Positions 1 through 7,955 of a stretch of 52,960 bases of DNA are shown here, one piece after another. A program made the position numbers and the translations under genes. The DNA is from Oerskovia merdavium (GTDB lineage: Bacteria; Actinomycetota; Actinomycetes; Actinomycetales; Cellulomonadaceae), in contig NZ_JACSQF010000003.1 in NCBI RefSeq assembly GCF_014836755.1, forward strand, positions 19,862-72,821, written 5' to 3'. The stretch's first letter is position 1, and the number at the start of each line of letters is the position of its first letter. The notes beneath the pieces were generated by a model. The model was not told the DNA's origin, searched no databases, and was given only the letters and a program-made list of their open reading frames with translations.

Positions 1-2
1 GG

Positions 3-23
3 GCGGCCGGTCGAGCCGGCCGC
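3..23. terminator. possible hairpin at the window edge
   Basis: Perfect 8-bp inverted repeat (GCGGCCGG, five-base loop, CCGGCCGC). It lies downstream of the minus-strand lipoprotein gene that ends at 71. There is no T-run, so it could be a GC-hairpin terminator or part of a gene beyond the edge. If the permease genes of the transporter follow, it would more likely be an intercistronic hairpin. Confidence 0.25.
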
Positions 24-70
24 GCGCCGCGGGGACCAGGACTGCTGGACGGGCAGTTACCGGTCCGGGG

Positions 71-1312
71 TCAGGAGTCGGCCTTGGCCTGGATCTCCTG
101 GAGGACCGCTGCCGCGTCCTTGCCCTGCGCGACCTGTCCGATGAGCGACTGCATCGCCCCCTGCGTGGCCGACCACTTCGGGTTCGTCGACGGGTAGAAC
201 TGCGCGTCGGGCAGGAGAGCGAGGAACGGCGCGATGGACTCCTTGGTCGCGAGCTCCTCCGAGCCGGACTTCGTCACGGGGATGAAGCCCTCGGCGTCGA
301 CCCACGGCACGTACACGTCGGGCGTGTAGTAGTAGTCGAGGAACTTCTTGATCGCGTCCTGCTTCTTGCCGTCGTTCTTGAAGGCCATCAGGTGGTCGGC
401 GACGCCCAGCGTCACGGGCGAGCCGTCCTTGGTGGCGATCGGCGCGGTGCCGTAGTTCAGGTCGGGGTTCTTCTCGGCGATCTGACCGATCGTGGGCGGC
501 AGGCCGACGATCATGCCGATCTTGCCCTGGATGAACGTGTCGATGAGGGGCGTTCGGTCGGACGCACCGGCGTCGGGCTGCGTGAGGCCGCTCGTGGCGA
601 GCTTCTGGAAGAACTGGGTCGCCTCGAGGTTCTCGGGGGTGTCGACCGTGATCTCCGACGCGTCGCCGTAGCCGCCACCGCCGCCGAAGAACCAGATGCC
701 GGCCTCGGCCTGGGCCTCCTCCGAGCCGAGCGGCAGGCCGTAGCCGTACACGTCGCCCAGCGCCGAGATCTTGGTCGCGGCGGCCTCGAGCTCGTCCCAC
801 GTGGTGGGAGGCGCCGTGACGCCCGCCTTCTCGAAGATGTCCTTGTTGTAGAACATGGTGCGGGCCGAGGCGATGAGCGGCAGGCCGTACTGCTTGCCGT
901 CGATCGAGGCGTTCTCGACGAACGACTCCTGGAAGTCCGCGATGGTCTCGGGCGAGAGGACCTCGTCGGCCGAGTAGAGCAGGTCGTCCTCGACGAACCC
1001 TGCGAAGGCGTCGATGTTGAGGATGTCGGGGGCCTGGTTCGACTGGACCTTGGTGCGGACCACGTCGTTGATGTTGTCCCAGGACTGGACCTCGAGCTTG
1101 ACGTCGATGTCCGTGTTCTCGGCCTCGAAGCCCTTGATCACGTCCTCCCAGAGCGACTTCGTCTGGTCGGAGTAGGTGGGGACCAGGAGGTTCAGGGTCG
1201 TGGCGCCGTCGGCCGCCGTGCTGTCGCTGCCGCTGTCGCCGCCGAAGCCGCACGCCGAGAGGGCGAGGCCCGCGACGATCGTCATGCTGACGAGCCGGAT
1301 CGGGTTCTTCAT
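71..1312 (-). CDS. Sugar ABC transporter substrate-binding lipoprotein (family 1)
   Basis: 413-residue extracellular solute-binding protein. The N-terminus is a lipoprotein signal: positive start, hydrophobic core, lipobox LSAC with the acylated Cys near residue 21, then a Gly/Ser/Asp-rich linker. The mature part has the bacterial family 1 sugar-binding layout (early LNLLVPTYSD strand, APDILNID, MFYNKDIFEKAG, TTWDEL). It would bind a sugar at the outer membrane face and hand it to two permeases. No permease or ATPase is next to it inside the window, and downstream genes would lie beyond base 1. The start is fixed by a strong GGAGGAAG ribosome site a few bases upstream of the ATG. The substrate is unknown. 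A DasR-like site about 150 bp upstream hints at amino-sugar control, which is inference only. Confidence 0.9.
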   Translation of the reverse strand: MKNPIRLVSMTIVAGLALSACGFGGDSGSDSTAADGATTLNLLVPTYSDQTKSLWEDVIKGFEAENTDIDVKLEVQSWDNINDVVRTKVQSNQAPDILNIDAFAGFVEDDLLYSADEVLSPETIADFQESFVENASIDGKQYGLPLIASARTMFYNKDIFEKAGVTAPPTTWDELEAAATKISALGDVYGYGLPLGSEEAQAEAGIWFFGGGGGYGDASEITVDTPENLEATQFFQKLATSGLTQPDAGASDRTPLIDTFIQGKIGMIVGLPPTIGQIAEKNPDLNYGTAPIATKDGSPVTLGVADHLMAFKNDGKKQDAIKKFLDYYYTPDVYVPWVDAEGFIPVTKSGSEELATKESIAPFLALLPDAQFYPSTNPKWSATQGAMQSLIGQVAQGKDAAAVLQEIQAKADS

Positions 1313-1465
1313 GAGTACTTCCTCCGCTTCATTGCTTTGAGGTGTTGCTCGAGCTGTGTCGCCGCAGGGTGCTCTGCCGCGATGAGGGCTCCGTCACGTT
1401 CCGTCATCCAGGATGACAGATCTTGATCGATTGCGCCTCGTTGGTTCCAGATTCAAGCAGGTCCA

Positions 1466-1481
1466 ACACGTCTAGTCCAGT
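1466..1481. promoter_or_regulatory. DasR-like (dre) operator candidate
   Basis: The 16 bases ACACGTCTAGTCCAGT match the published Streptomyces DasR consensus ACTGGTCTAGACCAGT at 13 of 16 positions, including the central GTCTAG. The site sits in the 318-bp gap between the divergent lipoprotein gene (start 1312) and the MgtE-N/CBS gene (start 1631). The rest of that gap shows no other feature I can support apart from the -10 box at 1619. DasR-type GntR regulators respond to glucosamine-6-phosphate and control GlcNAc and chitobiose uptake. No dasR gene is in the window. Confidence 0.4.
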
Positions 1482-1618
1482 AGTCTCTCCCCGAAAGAAG
1501 GTCACGACTTGGCCACGGTCCGCACGCCCTCGCAGGACGACGCCCGTCGTGCGAGCAGCGCGCCCGACCGCACCCACCTCGCGCGGCCCGTCGGGGCGCC
1601 GCCCCCACGGGTGGTGCG

Positions 1619-1624
1619 TAGTCT
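1619..1624 (+). promoter_or_regulatory. -10 box of a probable leaderless transcript
   Basis: TAGTCT followed by exactly six bases and the GTG at 1631. No Shine-Dalgarno sequence is visible, so transcription probably starts on the start codon itself. No convincing -35 box is seen. Confidence 0.5.
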
Positions 1625-1630
1625 TGCGAC

Positions 1631-2953
1631 GTGAGTGCAACTACCCGCGTCTTCGTCGCGCGCCTGGCCGGTACGGCGGTGTTCGATCCCCTCGGTGACC
1701 AGGTCGGACGCGTGCGTGACGTCGTCGTCCTGCTCCGTCCCAAGGGCGCACCGCGCGCGGTGGGCCTCGTGGTCGAGGTCCCCGGGAGACGGCGCGTGTT
1801 CCTGCCCCTGACCCGCGTCACGAGCATCGACGCCGGGCAGGTCATCAGCACCGGGCTCGTCAACATGCGCCGCTTCGAGCAGCGCGCCATGGAGACCCTC
1901 GCGGTCAGCGAGCTCCTCGACCGCACGGTCCAGTTCGTCGACGGTTCGGGGTCCGCGACCGTCGAGGACCTCTCGATCGAGAAGCAGCGCACGGGCGACT
2001 GGCTCGTCAACCAGCTCTTCGTGCGCCGACAGACCGCCCCCAACGCGCTCGGCATCCGGCGGCGCGGCGACGCGTTCGTCGTCGAGATCGGTGCCGTCAC
2101 GGGGCTCGCCGGCACACCCGAGACCCAGGGCGCGGCCCGTCTGCTCGCGGCCTACGACGACCTCAAGCCGGCCGACCTCGCCGACGTCCTGCACGACCTG
2201 GGAGACACGCGCCGCCTCGAGGTCGCCACGGCGCTCGACAACGAGCGCCTCGCCGACGTCCTGGAGGAGCTGCCCGAGGACGACCAGGTCGCGATCCTCT
2301 CGGGCCTCGACACCGACCGTGCCGCCGACGTCCTCGAGGCCATGCAGCCCGACGACGCCGCGGACCTCCTCCACGAGCTCCCGCAGGAGCAGGCCGCCGA
2401 GCTCCTCGAGCTCATGGAGCCCGAGGAGGCGCGCGACGTCCGACGTCTGCTCGCCTACGACGAGGACACCGCAGGCGGCCTCATGACGACCGAGCCCGTG
2501 ATCCTCGGCCCAGAGACGACGATCGCCACCGCGCTCGCCCAGATCCGCCGCCAGGACGTGCCCCCGGCGCTCGCCGCGATGGTGTTCGTCGTGCGCCCGC
2601 CGCTCGAGACCCCCACGGGCCGCTTCCTCGGCATCGTGCACTTCCAGAAGCTCCTGCGCGAACCCCCGCACGTCTCGGTGGGGTCGGTGCTCGACTCCGA
2701 CATCGAGTGGGTGCGACCCGACGCGCCGCTCGGGCGCGTCACGCGCCTGCTCGCGGCCTACGACCTGCTCGCGCTGCCCGTGCTCGACGACGAGAAGCGC
2801 CTGCTCGGCGCCATCAGCGTCGACGACGTGCTCGACCACATGCTCCCGGACGACTGGCGCGAGACCGACGACGAGTCCGAGGAGACGAGCCTGGGCACCC
2901 AGACCCCCGCGTCGTCCGCGTTCCCCGTCCGCCGAGGAGGTCACCGTGGCTGA
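1631..2953 (+). CDS. Soluble MgtE N-terminal domain/CBS-pair protein
   Basis: 440 residues with no membrane segment. Residues about 5-150 resemble a PRC-barrel-like beta domain (FDPLGDQVGRVRDVVV). Residues about 165-285 are the alpha-helical MgtE N superhelix with repeated motifs (LADVLEELPEDDQ, AADVLEAMQPDDAADLLHEL, AAELLELMEPEEA). Residues about 285-415 are a CBS pair (AGGLMTTEPVIL; LLALPVLDDEKRLLGAISVDDVLDHML). In true MgtE these domains sense Mg2+ and gate a C-terminal membrane channel, but here the channel is absent. The protein is therefore more likely a cytoplasmic sensor or scaffold than a transporter. The stop overlaps the start of the DUF1003 gene by 8 bp, so the two are co-translated. 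GTG start, apparently leaderless. Confidence 0.85.
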   Translation: MSATTRVFVARLAGTAVFDPLGDQVGRVRDVVVLLRPKGAPRAVGLVVEVPGRRRVFLPLTRVTSIDAGQVISTGLVNMRRFEQRAMETLAVSELLDRTVQFVDGSGSATVEDLSIEKQRTGDWLVNQLFVRRQTAPNALGIRRRGDAFVVEIGAVTGLAGTPETQGAARLLAAYDDLKPADLADVLHDLGDTRRLEVATALDNERLADVLEELPEDDQVAILSGLDTDRAADVLEAMQPDDAADLLHELPQEQAAELLELMEPEEARDVRRLLAYDEDTAGGLMTTEPVILGPETTIATALAQIRRQDVPPALAAMVFVVRPPLETPTGRFLGIVHFQKLLREPPHVSVGSVLDSDIEWVRPDAPLGRVTRLLAAYDLLALPVLDDEKRLLGAISVDDVLDHMLPDDWRETDDESEETSLGTQTPASSAFPVRRGGHRG

Positions 2954-3584
2954 GCGCCTCGACACCCCCAAGGCTGCCCGCCGCACCCTGCTGCCCCGCG
3001 TGCGGGTCGAGCAGGACGCGTTCGGCAAGATCTCCGAAGGCATCGCCCGCTTCATGGGCACCCCGCGGTTCCTGCTCTACATGACGGTCTTCTGCCTCCT
3101 GTGGCTCGGGTTCAACACCTGGGGACCCGAGTCCCTGCGGTTCGACTCGGCCGCGCTCGGCTTCACGGCCCTGACCCTCATGCTCTCGCTCCAGGCGTCC
3201 TACTCGGCACCGCTCATCCTGCTCGCGCAGAACCGCCAGACGGACCGCGACCGCGTGAGCGCCGAGCAGGACCGCCAGCGCGGCGAGCGCAACCTCGCGG
3301 ACACCGAGTACCTCGCACGGGAGATGGCGGCCCTGCGCATCGCGCTGAGCGAGGTCGCGACGCGTGACTTCGTCCGCTCCGAGATCCGCAACCTGCTCGA
3401 GGAGCTCGACGAGAAGGAGACCGAGCGCGCGGAGGCGGCCGAGGCCGCCCGCGGCGACGGTACGGAGCCCGGGCTCGACGCCCCGCTCCCCCGGTCCTCC
3501 CCGTCCTCGCGGTCGGGGGCGCGCGACGCGCGCCGGTCCTCGGGCGGCGGCCGCCGTGCGGCCGCCCCGCCGGAGCCGCGCTGA
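2946..3584 (+). CDS. DUF1003 membrane protein
   Basis: 212 residues. An amphipathic N-terminus (RTLLPRVRVEQDAFGKISEGIARFMGTPRF) precedes two membrane helices at about 40-60 and 72-95, separated by FNTWGPESLRFDS. A charged, probably coiled-coil cytoplasmic region with many Arg, Glu and Asp follows, and then a low-complexity Ser/Arg/Gly tail. This is the DUF1003 layout, whose biochemical role is unknown. The GTG start has a GGAGG site just upstream and overlaps the end of the MgtE-N/CBS gene. The pair may act as one complex, the soluble partner docking on the charged tail, which is inference. It runs convergently towards the gene ending at 3638. Confidence 0.85.
   Translation: MAERLDTPKAARRTLLPRVRVEQDAFGKISEGIARFMGTPRFLLYMTVFCLLWLGFNTWGPESLRFDSAALGFTALTLMLSLQASYSAPLILLAQNRQTDRDRVSAEQDRQRGERNLADTEYLAREMAALRIALSEVATRDFVRSEIRNLLEELDEKETERAEAAEAARGDGTEPGLDAPLPRSSPSSRSGARDARRSSGGGRRAAAPPEPR
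3546..3566 (+). terminator. Hairpin in the 3' end of the DUF1003 gene
   Basis: Perfect 9-bp inverted repeat GGCGGCCGC/GCGGCCGCC with a three-base loop, inside the low-complexity tail and just before the stop. It may serve as the 3' end signal for this convergent gene pair. There is no T-run. Confidence 0.35.
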
Positions 3585-3637
3585 CGCGACCGGCCGTGCG
3601 GCGACACGGCGTCCCGCCCTGGCCCGAGGCCGAGCAG

Positions 3638-4435
3638 CTACTGCGTCTCCTGCACCGCGACCGCGCGCAGGCGGTCCGCGAGCGCCGCGTCCCCGCGGAC
3701 GACCAGCCCGTCCCGTTCGCCACGCCCCCAGAGCCACAGGTCGAGGTCCCAGGCGGCCCCCGAGACCTGCGCGCTCGTCGATCCCGGCAGGTCCACGAGC
3801 TGTGCCGAGTCGAGGTCGTACGCGGTGCCCGACTCGGGCCCGGTCCCTGCGAGGCGCCCGAACGCCAGCTCCCACGAGCGGGGTGTCTCGCCCGGCCCGT
3901 CGACCGCGACCGAGATCGTGCTCCCGTCGGGAGTGAAGGTCGCCCACTCGGGGATGCCGTCGACCAGCACGCGCAGGATCTCGTCGACCCCGTCCGCGGC
4001 CACCTCGGGGTCGGCGCTCGTGACGTCCCGGCCCGCGGTCTGCTCGGCGTCGACGCGATGGACGAGGGCCTCGTGCGCCTGCCGGCGCCGGACCCAGCCG
4101 ACGGTGCGGCCCGCGTCGTGCCACGACCAGCACGGCTCGTGGGGGTCCCGGCCCGCGAGCGCGGCGAGCAGCCTGGCGGTCGCCTCGGCGGCGAGCGTCG
4201 GCAGCGCCGCGTCGTCGTCGGGCCGTCGGAGCGTGCGCACGTCGTCGCCGTCGAGCCCACGCCCTTCCGCAGGCCCGACGACGGCGCTCCAGAAGTCCTG
4301 CACCTCGGCCAGGTGGTACGTCAGGTCCGCCGCGCCCCACTCGGGGCAGGCCGGTACGCGCGCGTCCGGCCGTGCCGCGCGGACGGCGTCGAGGAAGAGA
4401 GCCGAGTCACGGGCGATCGAGGCGAGGGCGTCCAT
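3638..4435 (-). CDS. Maleylpyruvate isomerase-family (DinB-fold) protein
   Basis: 265 residues. The N-terminal half is a DinB-like four-helix bundle. It has the family pattern VPACPEWGAADLTYHLAEVQDFW near residues 27-50 and HEALVHRVDAE near 120-130, which supply the His residues that usually bind a divalent metal. The C-terminal part (about 165-255) is the beta-rich domain common in this family (WELAFGRLAG, DLDLWLWGRGE). Relatives include mycothiol-dependent maleylpyruvate isomerase, but most members have unknown substrates, so no specific reaction is claimed. The gene is divergent from mrp with only 34 bp between start codons. A TAGCGT box lies six bases upstream of the ATG, which suggests a leaderless message. 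Confidence 0.75.
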   Translation of the reverse strand: MDALASIARDSALFLDAVRAARPDARVPACPEWGAADLTYHLAEVQDFWSAVVGPAEGRGLDGDDVRTLRRPDDDAALPTLAAEATARLLAALAGRDPHEPCWSWHDAGRTVGWVRRRQAHEALVHRVDAEQTAGRDVTSADPEVAADGVDEILRVLVDGIPEWATFTPDGSTISVAVDGPGETPRSWELAFGRLAGTGPESGTAYDLDSAQLVDLPGSTSAQVSGAAWDLDLWLWGRGERDGLVVRGDAALADRLRAVAVQETQ

Positions 4436-4441
4436 CCTCGA

Positions 4442-4463
4442 ACGCTAGACGCCCGCTTAGGAT
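4442..4463. promoter_or_regulatory. Overlapping divergent leaderless promoters
   Basis: The minus-strand -10 box TAGCGT lies at 4442-4447, six bases from the ATG at 4435. The plus-strand -10 box TAGGAT lies at 4458-4463, six bases from the ATG at 4470. The start codons are only 34 bp apart, so each -35 region must fall in or next to the other gene's first codons. The two promoters are probably occupied one at a time. Confidence 0.55.
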
Positions 4464-4469
4464 GGGGCC

Positions 4470-5642
4470 ATGGCTGGCGGCTCCGCAACACCCACGACCG
4501 ATGCACTCGAGGACCTCGTCCGGACGGCTCTGACCCAGGTCATGGACCCGGAGATCCGGCGCCCCGTGACCGAGCTGGGGATGGTGCGCTCGGTCGACGT
4601 GAGCGTCGACCCGGCCGCTGCCGCCGGAGGTGCGCACGTCGTGGTCGGCATCGACCTGACCGTCGCGGGCTGCCCCATGAAGTCGACCCTGGTCAAGGAC
4701 GTCACGGCGGCCGCGCAGACCGTGGCCGGCGTCGGGAAGGTCGACGTCGACCTGGGCGTCATGAGCGCCGAGCAGCGTTCGGAGCTGCGCACCATGCTGC
4801 GCGGGGGTGTGGGCGAGCCCGAGATCCCCTTCGCCAAGCCGGACTCGTTGACCAAGGTCTACGCGATCGCCTCGGGCAAGGGCGGCGTGGGCAAGTCGTC
4901 GGTGACCGCCAACCTCGCGGTCGCGCTCGCCGCGGACGGGCTCAACGTGGGCGTGGTCGACGCCGACATCTACGGTTTCTCGATCCCGCGCATGCTGGGC
5001 GTGGACCGGGCTCCGACGCGCGTGGACAACATGTTGCTGCCGCCCGTCGCGCACGGGGTCAAGGTCGTCTCGATCGGCATGTTCGTGCCGCAGGGGCAGC
5101 CCGTGATCTGGCGCGGTCCCATGCTGCACCGCGCGCTCCAGCAGTTCCTCGCGGACGTCTACTGGGGCGACCTGGACGTGCTCCTGCTCGACCTGCCGCC
5201 GGGCACGGGCGACATCGCGATCTCGGTCGCCCAGCTCCTGCCGTCGAGCGAGATCGTGGTGGTCACGACCCCGCAGGTCGCCGCCGCCGAGGTCGCCGAG
5301 CGCGCGGGGTCGATCGCGACGCAGACGCAGCAGGGCGTGCTCGGCGTCGTCGAGAACATGTCGTGGCTCGAGCAGCCGGACGGGTCCCGGCTCGAGCTGT
5401 TCGGGTCCGGGGGCGGGGCCAAGGTCGCCGAGAACCTGTCCAAGGCGACGGGCGGCACCGTGGAGCTCCTCGGGCAGGTCCCGCTCGACGTGACCCTGCG
5501 CGAGGCCGGTGACGCCGGCACGCCCGTCGTGCTGACGAACCCCTCGTCGCCGGCCGCGGTCGCGCTGCGCCAGGTCGCGACGCACCTCGCGACCCGCAGC
5601 CGCGGGCTCGCAGGCCGCCGCCTCGGGCTCTCGCCCGTCTAG
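4470..5642 (+). CDS. mrp: Mrp/ApbC-family P-loop ATPase, Fe-S cluster carrier type
   Basis: 390 residues. Residues about 10-100 form a MIP18/DUF59 domain (VMDPEIRRPVTELGMV, TVAGCPMKSTL). Residues about 130-375 are the deviant Walker A ATPase with GKGGVGKSS, the switch DADIYGFSIPRML, and LLLDLPPGTGD. The family carries Fe-S clusters on a dimer to target apoproteins. The usual CxxC pair that follows ENMS in ApbC/Nbp35 is replaced here by WLEQPDGSRLELFGSGGG, so the bridging cluster ligands are missing. The ATPase may have a different role or use other ligands. The ATG at 4470 is apparently leaderless. A large palindrome 28 bp past the stop ends the unit. Confidence 0.9.
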   Translation: MAGGSATPTTDALEDLVRTALTQVMDPEIRRPVTELGMVRSVDVSVDPAAAAGGAHVVVGIDLTVAGCPMKSTLVKDVTAAAQTVAGVGKVDVDLGVMSAEQRSELRTMLRGGVGEPEIPFAKPDSLTKVYAIASGKGGVGKSSVTANLAVALAADGLNVGVVDADIYGFSIPRMLGVDRAPTRVDNMLLPPVAHGVKVVSIGMFVPQGQPVIWRGPMLHRALQQFLADVYWGDLDVLLLDLPPGTGDIAISVAQLLPSSEIVVVTTPQVAAAEVAERAGSIATQTQQGVLGVVENMSWLEQPDGSRLELFGSGGGAKVAENLSKATGGTVELLGQVPLDVTLREAGDAGTPVVLTNPSSPAAVALRQVATHLATRSRGLAGRRLGLSPV

Positions 5643-5669
5643 GCCTCGTCCCCTCGCGCGTCCCGCACC

Positions 5670-5697
5670 CGGGCCCGGTCCGTACGGACCGGGCCCG
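5670..5697 (+). terminator. mrp: Palindromic terminator after mrp
   Basis: 28-bp perfect palindrome (13-bp arms CGGGCCCGGTCCG around TA) starting 28 bp after the stop, followed by a TC-rich stretch. Strong GC hairpin. Confidence 0.65.
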
Positions 5698-6042
5698 TCG
5701 TCGTCGGGCCTCTCCTCTTCCCGGGCCCAGCCGGGGGATCCCGCCGGGCGAGTGCCGACTGCACGTCCGCACCTCACGCCGGGCGCGGCGACCGGAACCC
5801 GGCCCCCTCTGGTCCTCCTCCGGTGTATGGTGCGCAGATCGTTTGTCAGAAGTGCGACCAATGAGGGTTGTCCAGGGGGACACAGGCAGACATCGCGGCA
5901 GGAAACTGACCCGATCGTGATCTTTCACGCATCCATCTCATACCTGGGGTGGATACGTGGGCGCTCGCCCGCCCCCTAGTCTTCCCAGAGCATGCCTGGA
6001 CCTTGAGCTGTCGGCTCATCGGATTTCACCTGGAGACCTGCC
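5698..6042. other. Intergenic region upstream of the export operon
   Basis: About 345 bp between the mrp terminator and the GTG at 6043, less GC-rich than its surroundings and so likely regulatory. Candidate -10 boxes are TATGGT (5824-5829) and TAGTCT (5977-5982); the second would give a leader of about 50 bases. Neither has a good -35 box. Small inverted repeats are present (TGTCC/GGACA near 5868; ATCCA/TGGAT near 5931-5954). I recognise no riboswitch. A short open frame from 5826 has no ribosome site and is not called. Confidence 0.4.
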
Positions 6043-7062
6043 GTGGGCGTCACACGCCGGATCATCTTTCCTACCCTTCGTCTCGTGATCTGGGCGGTGA
6101 TCGCGGTGACCCTGGTGGTGATCGCGTTCAAGTCGGCCCCCCAGGCGGCGGGCGACGCCGAGACCCCGTCGGCGGTCGTGACGCTTCCGCAGGTCGCGGT
6201 CGCCAAGGGACCCATCACCAACACCGTGACCCTCACGGGGTCCGTCGTCGCAGACCCGGCGAGCGAGGAGAAGGTGACCCAGCTCGGCAAGGTCACCGCC
6301 GTGCACGCCAAGGTCGGTGACGTCGTCGCGGCCGGCGCCCCGCTCCTCGAGGTCACGCTCGAGACCCCGCAGGATCCCCTGATCACCACGAACAAGGAGA
6401 CGGGCGAGGAGACGGTGACCGAGCGCAAGCCCAAGGTCACCCGGACCACCATGAAGGCCGGCTCGGCCGGGACCGTCGCGACGTTCACCGCGATCAAGGA
6501 CCAGGAGGTGAGCGTCGGCGAGACGTTCGCGTCGATCTCGCCCGGAACCCTGTCCGTGACGGCGTCCATGCTCCCCGAGCAGCAGTTCCGCCTCCTGACG
6601 ATCCCCACCGAGGCGACGGTCACGGTCACGGGCGGTCCCGCCCCGTTCACCTGCACCTCGTTGCGCATGGGCACGGCGGCCGCGGCATCGACCACCGGGG
6701 CCGAGGAGACGGGCAACGAGCCCGGCGCGACGCCCTCGGCGTCGATCACGTGCGCGGTCCCCGCGGGCACGGTCGTGTTCGCGGGCCTGGCCGCCAAGCT
6801 CGAGGTGACCGCAGGGTCGGCCGAGGATGCCCTGCTGGTCCCCATCACCTCGGTCCAGGGCTCGGTCGAGACGGGCAACGTGTGGGTCGTGGCCGAGGAC
6901 GGCACGAACACCGAGAAGGCCGTGAAGCTCGGCATCACGGACGGCTCGCAGGTCCAGATCGTCGAGGGGCTCGCCGAGGGCGACCTCGTCCTCGAGTTCG
7001 TGCCCGGCCAGGACGTCGCTCCGGTCGACGAGGGCATGATGTACGGGGGCTCGGCCGGATGA
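6043..7062 (+). CDS. HlyD/MacA-like periplasmic-adaptor-type efflux subunit
   Basis: 339 residues. One N-terminal membrane helix (about 9-29) precedes a lipoyl/barrel-sandwich hybrid (GSVVADPASEEKV; GKVTAVHAKVGDVVAAGAPLLEV; second half AGSAGTVATFTAIKDQEVSVGE). A beta-barrel/membrane-proximal part ends with WVVAEDGTNTEKAVKLGITDGSQVQIVEGLAEGDLVL, the usual RND/MacA adaptor ending. The GTG start has a GGAG site about 8 bases upstream. The stop overlaps the ATPase start as ATGA. In a monoderm actinobacterium the adaptor would sit outside the membrane and could serve signalling or export of peptides or lipids. The substrate is unknown. Confidence 0.85.
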   Translation: MGVTRRIIFPTLRLVIWAVIAVTLVVIAFKSAPQAAGDAETPSAVVTLPQVAVAKGPITNTVTLTGSVVADPASEEKVTQLGKVTAVHAKVGDVVAAGAPLLEVTLETPQDPLITTNKETGEETVTERKPKVTRTTMKAGSAGTVATFTAIKDQEVSVGETFASISPGTLSVTASMLPEQQFRLLTIPTEATVTVTGGPAPFTCTSLRMGTAAAASTTGAEETGNEPGATPSASITCAVPAGTVVFAGLAAKLEVTAGSAEDALLVPITSVQGSVETGNVWVVAEDGTNTEKAVKLGITDGSQVQIVEGLAEGDLVLEFVPGQDVAPVDEGMMYGGSAG

Positions 7063-7955
7063 GCCTGCTCGAGCTGCACGGCGTGACCCGGTCGGTCCGC
7101 CTCCCCGACGACCGGATCCTCCAGATCCTGCGCGGGATCGACCTGACGGTCGACGCGGGCGAGCACGTCTCGATCGTGGGGCGTTCGGGGACCGGCAAGT
7201 CGACGCTCCTGAACATCCTGGGCCTGCTCGACACCCCCACGGCCGGCGAGTTCCTGCTCGACGGCGTGCCCATCGGCCGCCTGTCCGGCCGTGTCCGTGC
7301 ACGCCGGCGCGGCGCCGACTTCGGCTTCGTGTTCCAGCAGTTCAACCTGCTCCAGGCCCGCACGGCGCTGGAGAACGTCGCGGCCCCCCTGCTCTACGCC
7401 CAGGGCAAGCAGTTCTGGAACCGCAAGAGGCTCGCAGCCGAGATGCTCGAGCGAGTCGGCCTGGGCGACCGCCTCGACACCATGCCGGAGAAGCTCTCGG
7501 GCGGCGAGCAGCAGCGCGTCGCGATCGCGCGCTCGCTCGTCCGCGGCCCCCGCGTCATCCTCGCCGACGAACCCACGGGCGCGCTCGACGTCGACACGGG
7601 CGGCGAGGTCATGGACCTGCTCGACACGATCGCCCAGGAGAACGGGTCCGCTCTCATCGCCATCACCCACGACCTCGCGGTCGCCTCGCGCGCCAAGCGC
7701 CACTTCCGCCTCGCGGAGGGCGTCCTGGCGCCCATCGCGATCGGCGCCCGCAGCGCGGGTTCGCTCGACGGGCTGGGCACCACCATGGAGCACGTGCCCG
7801 ACGGCGAGGACCACCAGGCGGAGCACGTCGCCGTGCCCCTGGGGACCGTGGCATCGGCAGCGGCGGCCACCGGCTCGACCGGGGCGCACGGCCCCGGGGC
7901 CGGCCCCGGCAGCACCCTCGACGACCTCTTCGGCGACTCGGTGGTGGCCTCGTGA
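7059..7955 (+). CDS. MacB/LolD-type ABC transporter ATPase
   Basis: 298 residues. Walker A GRSGTGKST (about 42-50), Q-loop FVFQQFNLL, signature LSGGEQQR, Walker B VILADEPTGALD, H-loop ITHD. This is the MacB/LolD/FtsE class that energises mechanotransmission exporters. The conserved domain ends near residue 225. The last ~70 residues are an unusual Gly/Ala/His-rich tail ending STLDDLFGDSVVAS that is not part of the ATPase fold. The start overlaps the adaptor stop and the stop overlaps the permease start (GTGA), so the three subunits are translationally coupled. Confidence 0.9.
   Translation: MSLLELHGVTRSVRLPDDRILQILRGIDLTVDAGEHVSIVGRSGTGKSTLLNILGLLDTPTAGEFLLDGVPIGRLSGRVRARRRGADFGFVFQQFNLLQARTALENVAAPLLYAQGKQFWNRKRLAAEMLERVGLGDRLDTMPEKLSGGEQQRVAIARSLVRGPRVILADEPTGALDVDTGGEVMDLLDTIAQENGSALIAITHDLAVASRAKRHFRLAEGVLAPIAIGARSAGSLDGLGTTMEHVPDGEDHQAEHVAVPLGTVASAAAATGSTGAHGPGAGPGSTLDDLFGDSVVAS

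Noticed and set aside
3596-5512. Long plus-strand frame of 638 codons spanning the DinB-fold gene and mrp
   Set aside because: It crosses two well-supported genes in another frame and reads as low-complexity Arg/Gly; a compositional shadow.
5752-5979. Small open frame upstream of the export operon
   Set aside because: No ribosome site and no conserved features; it overlaps likely promoter elements.
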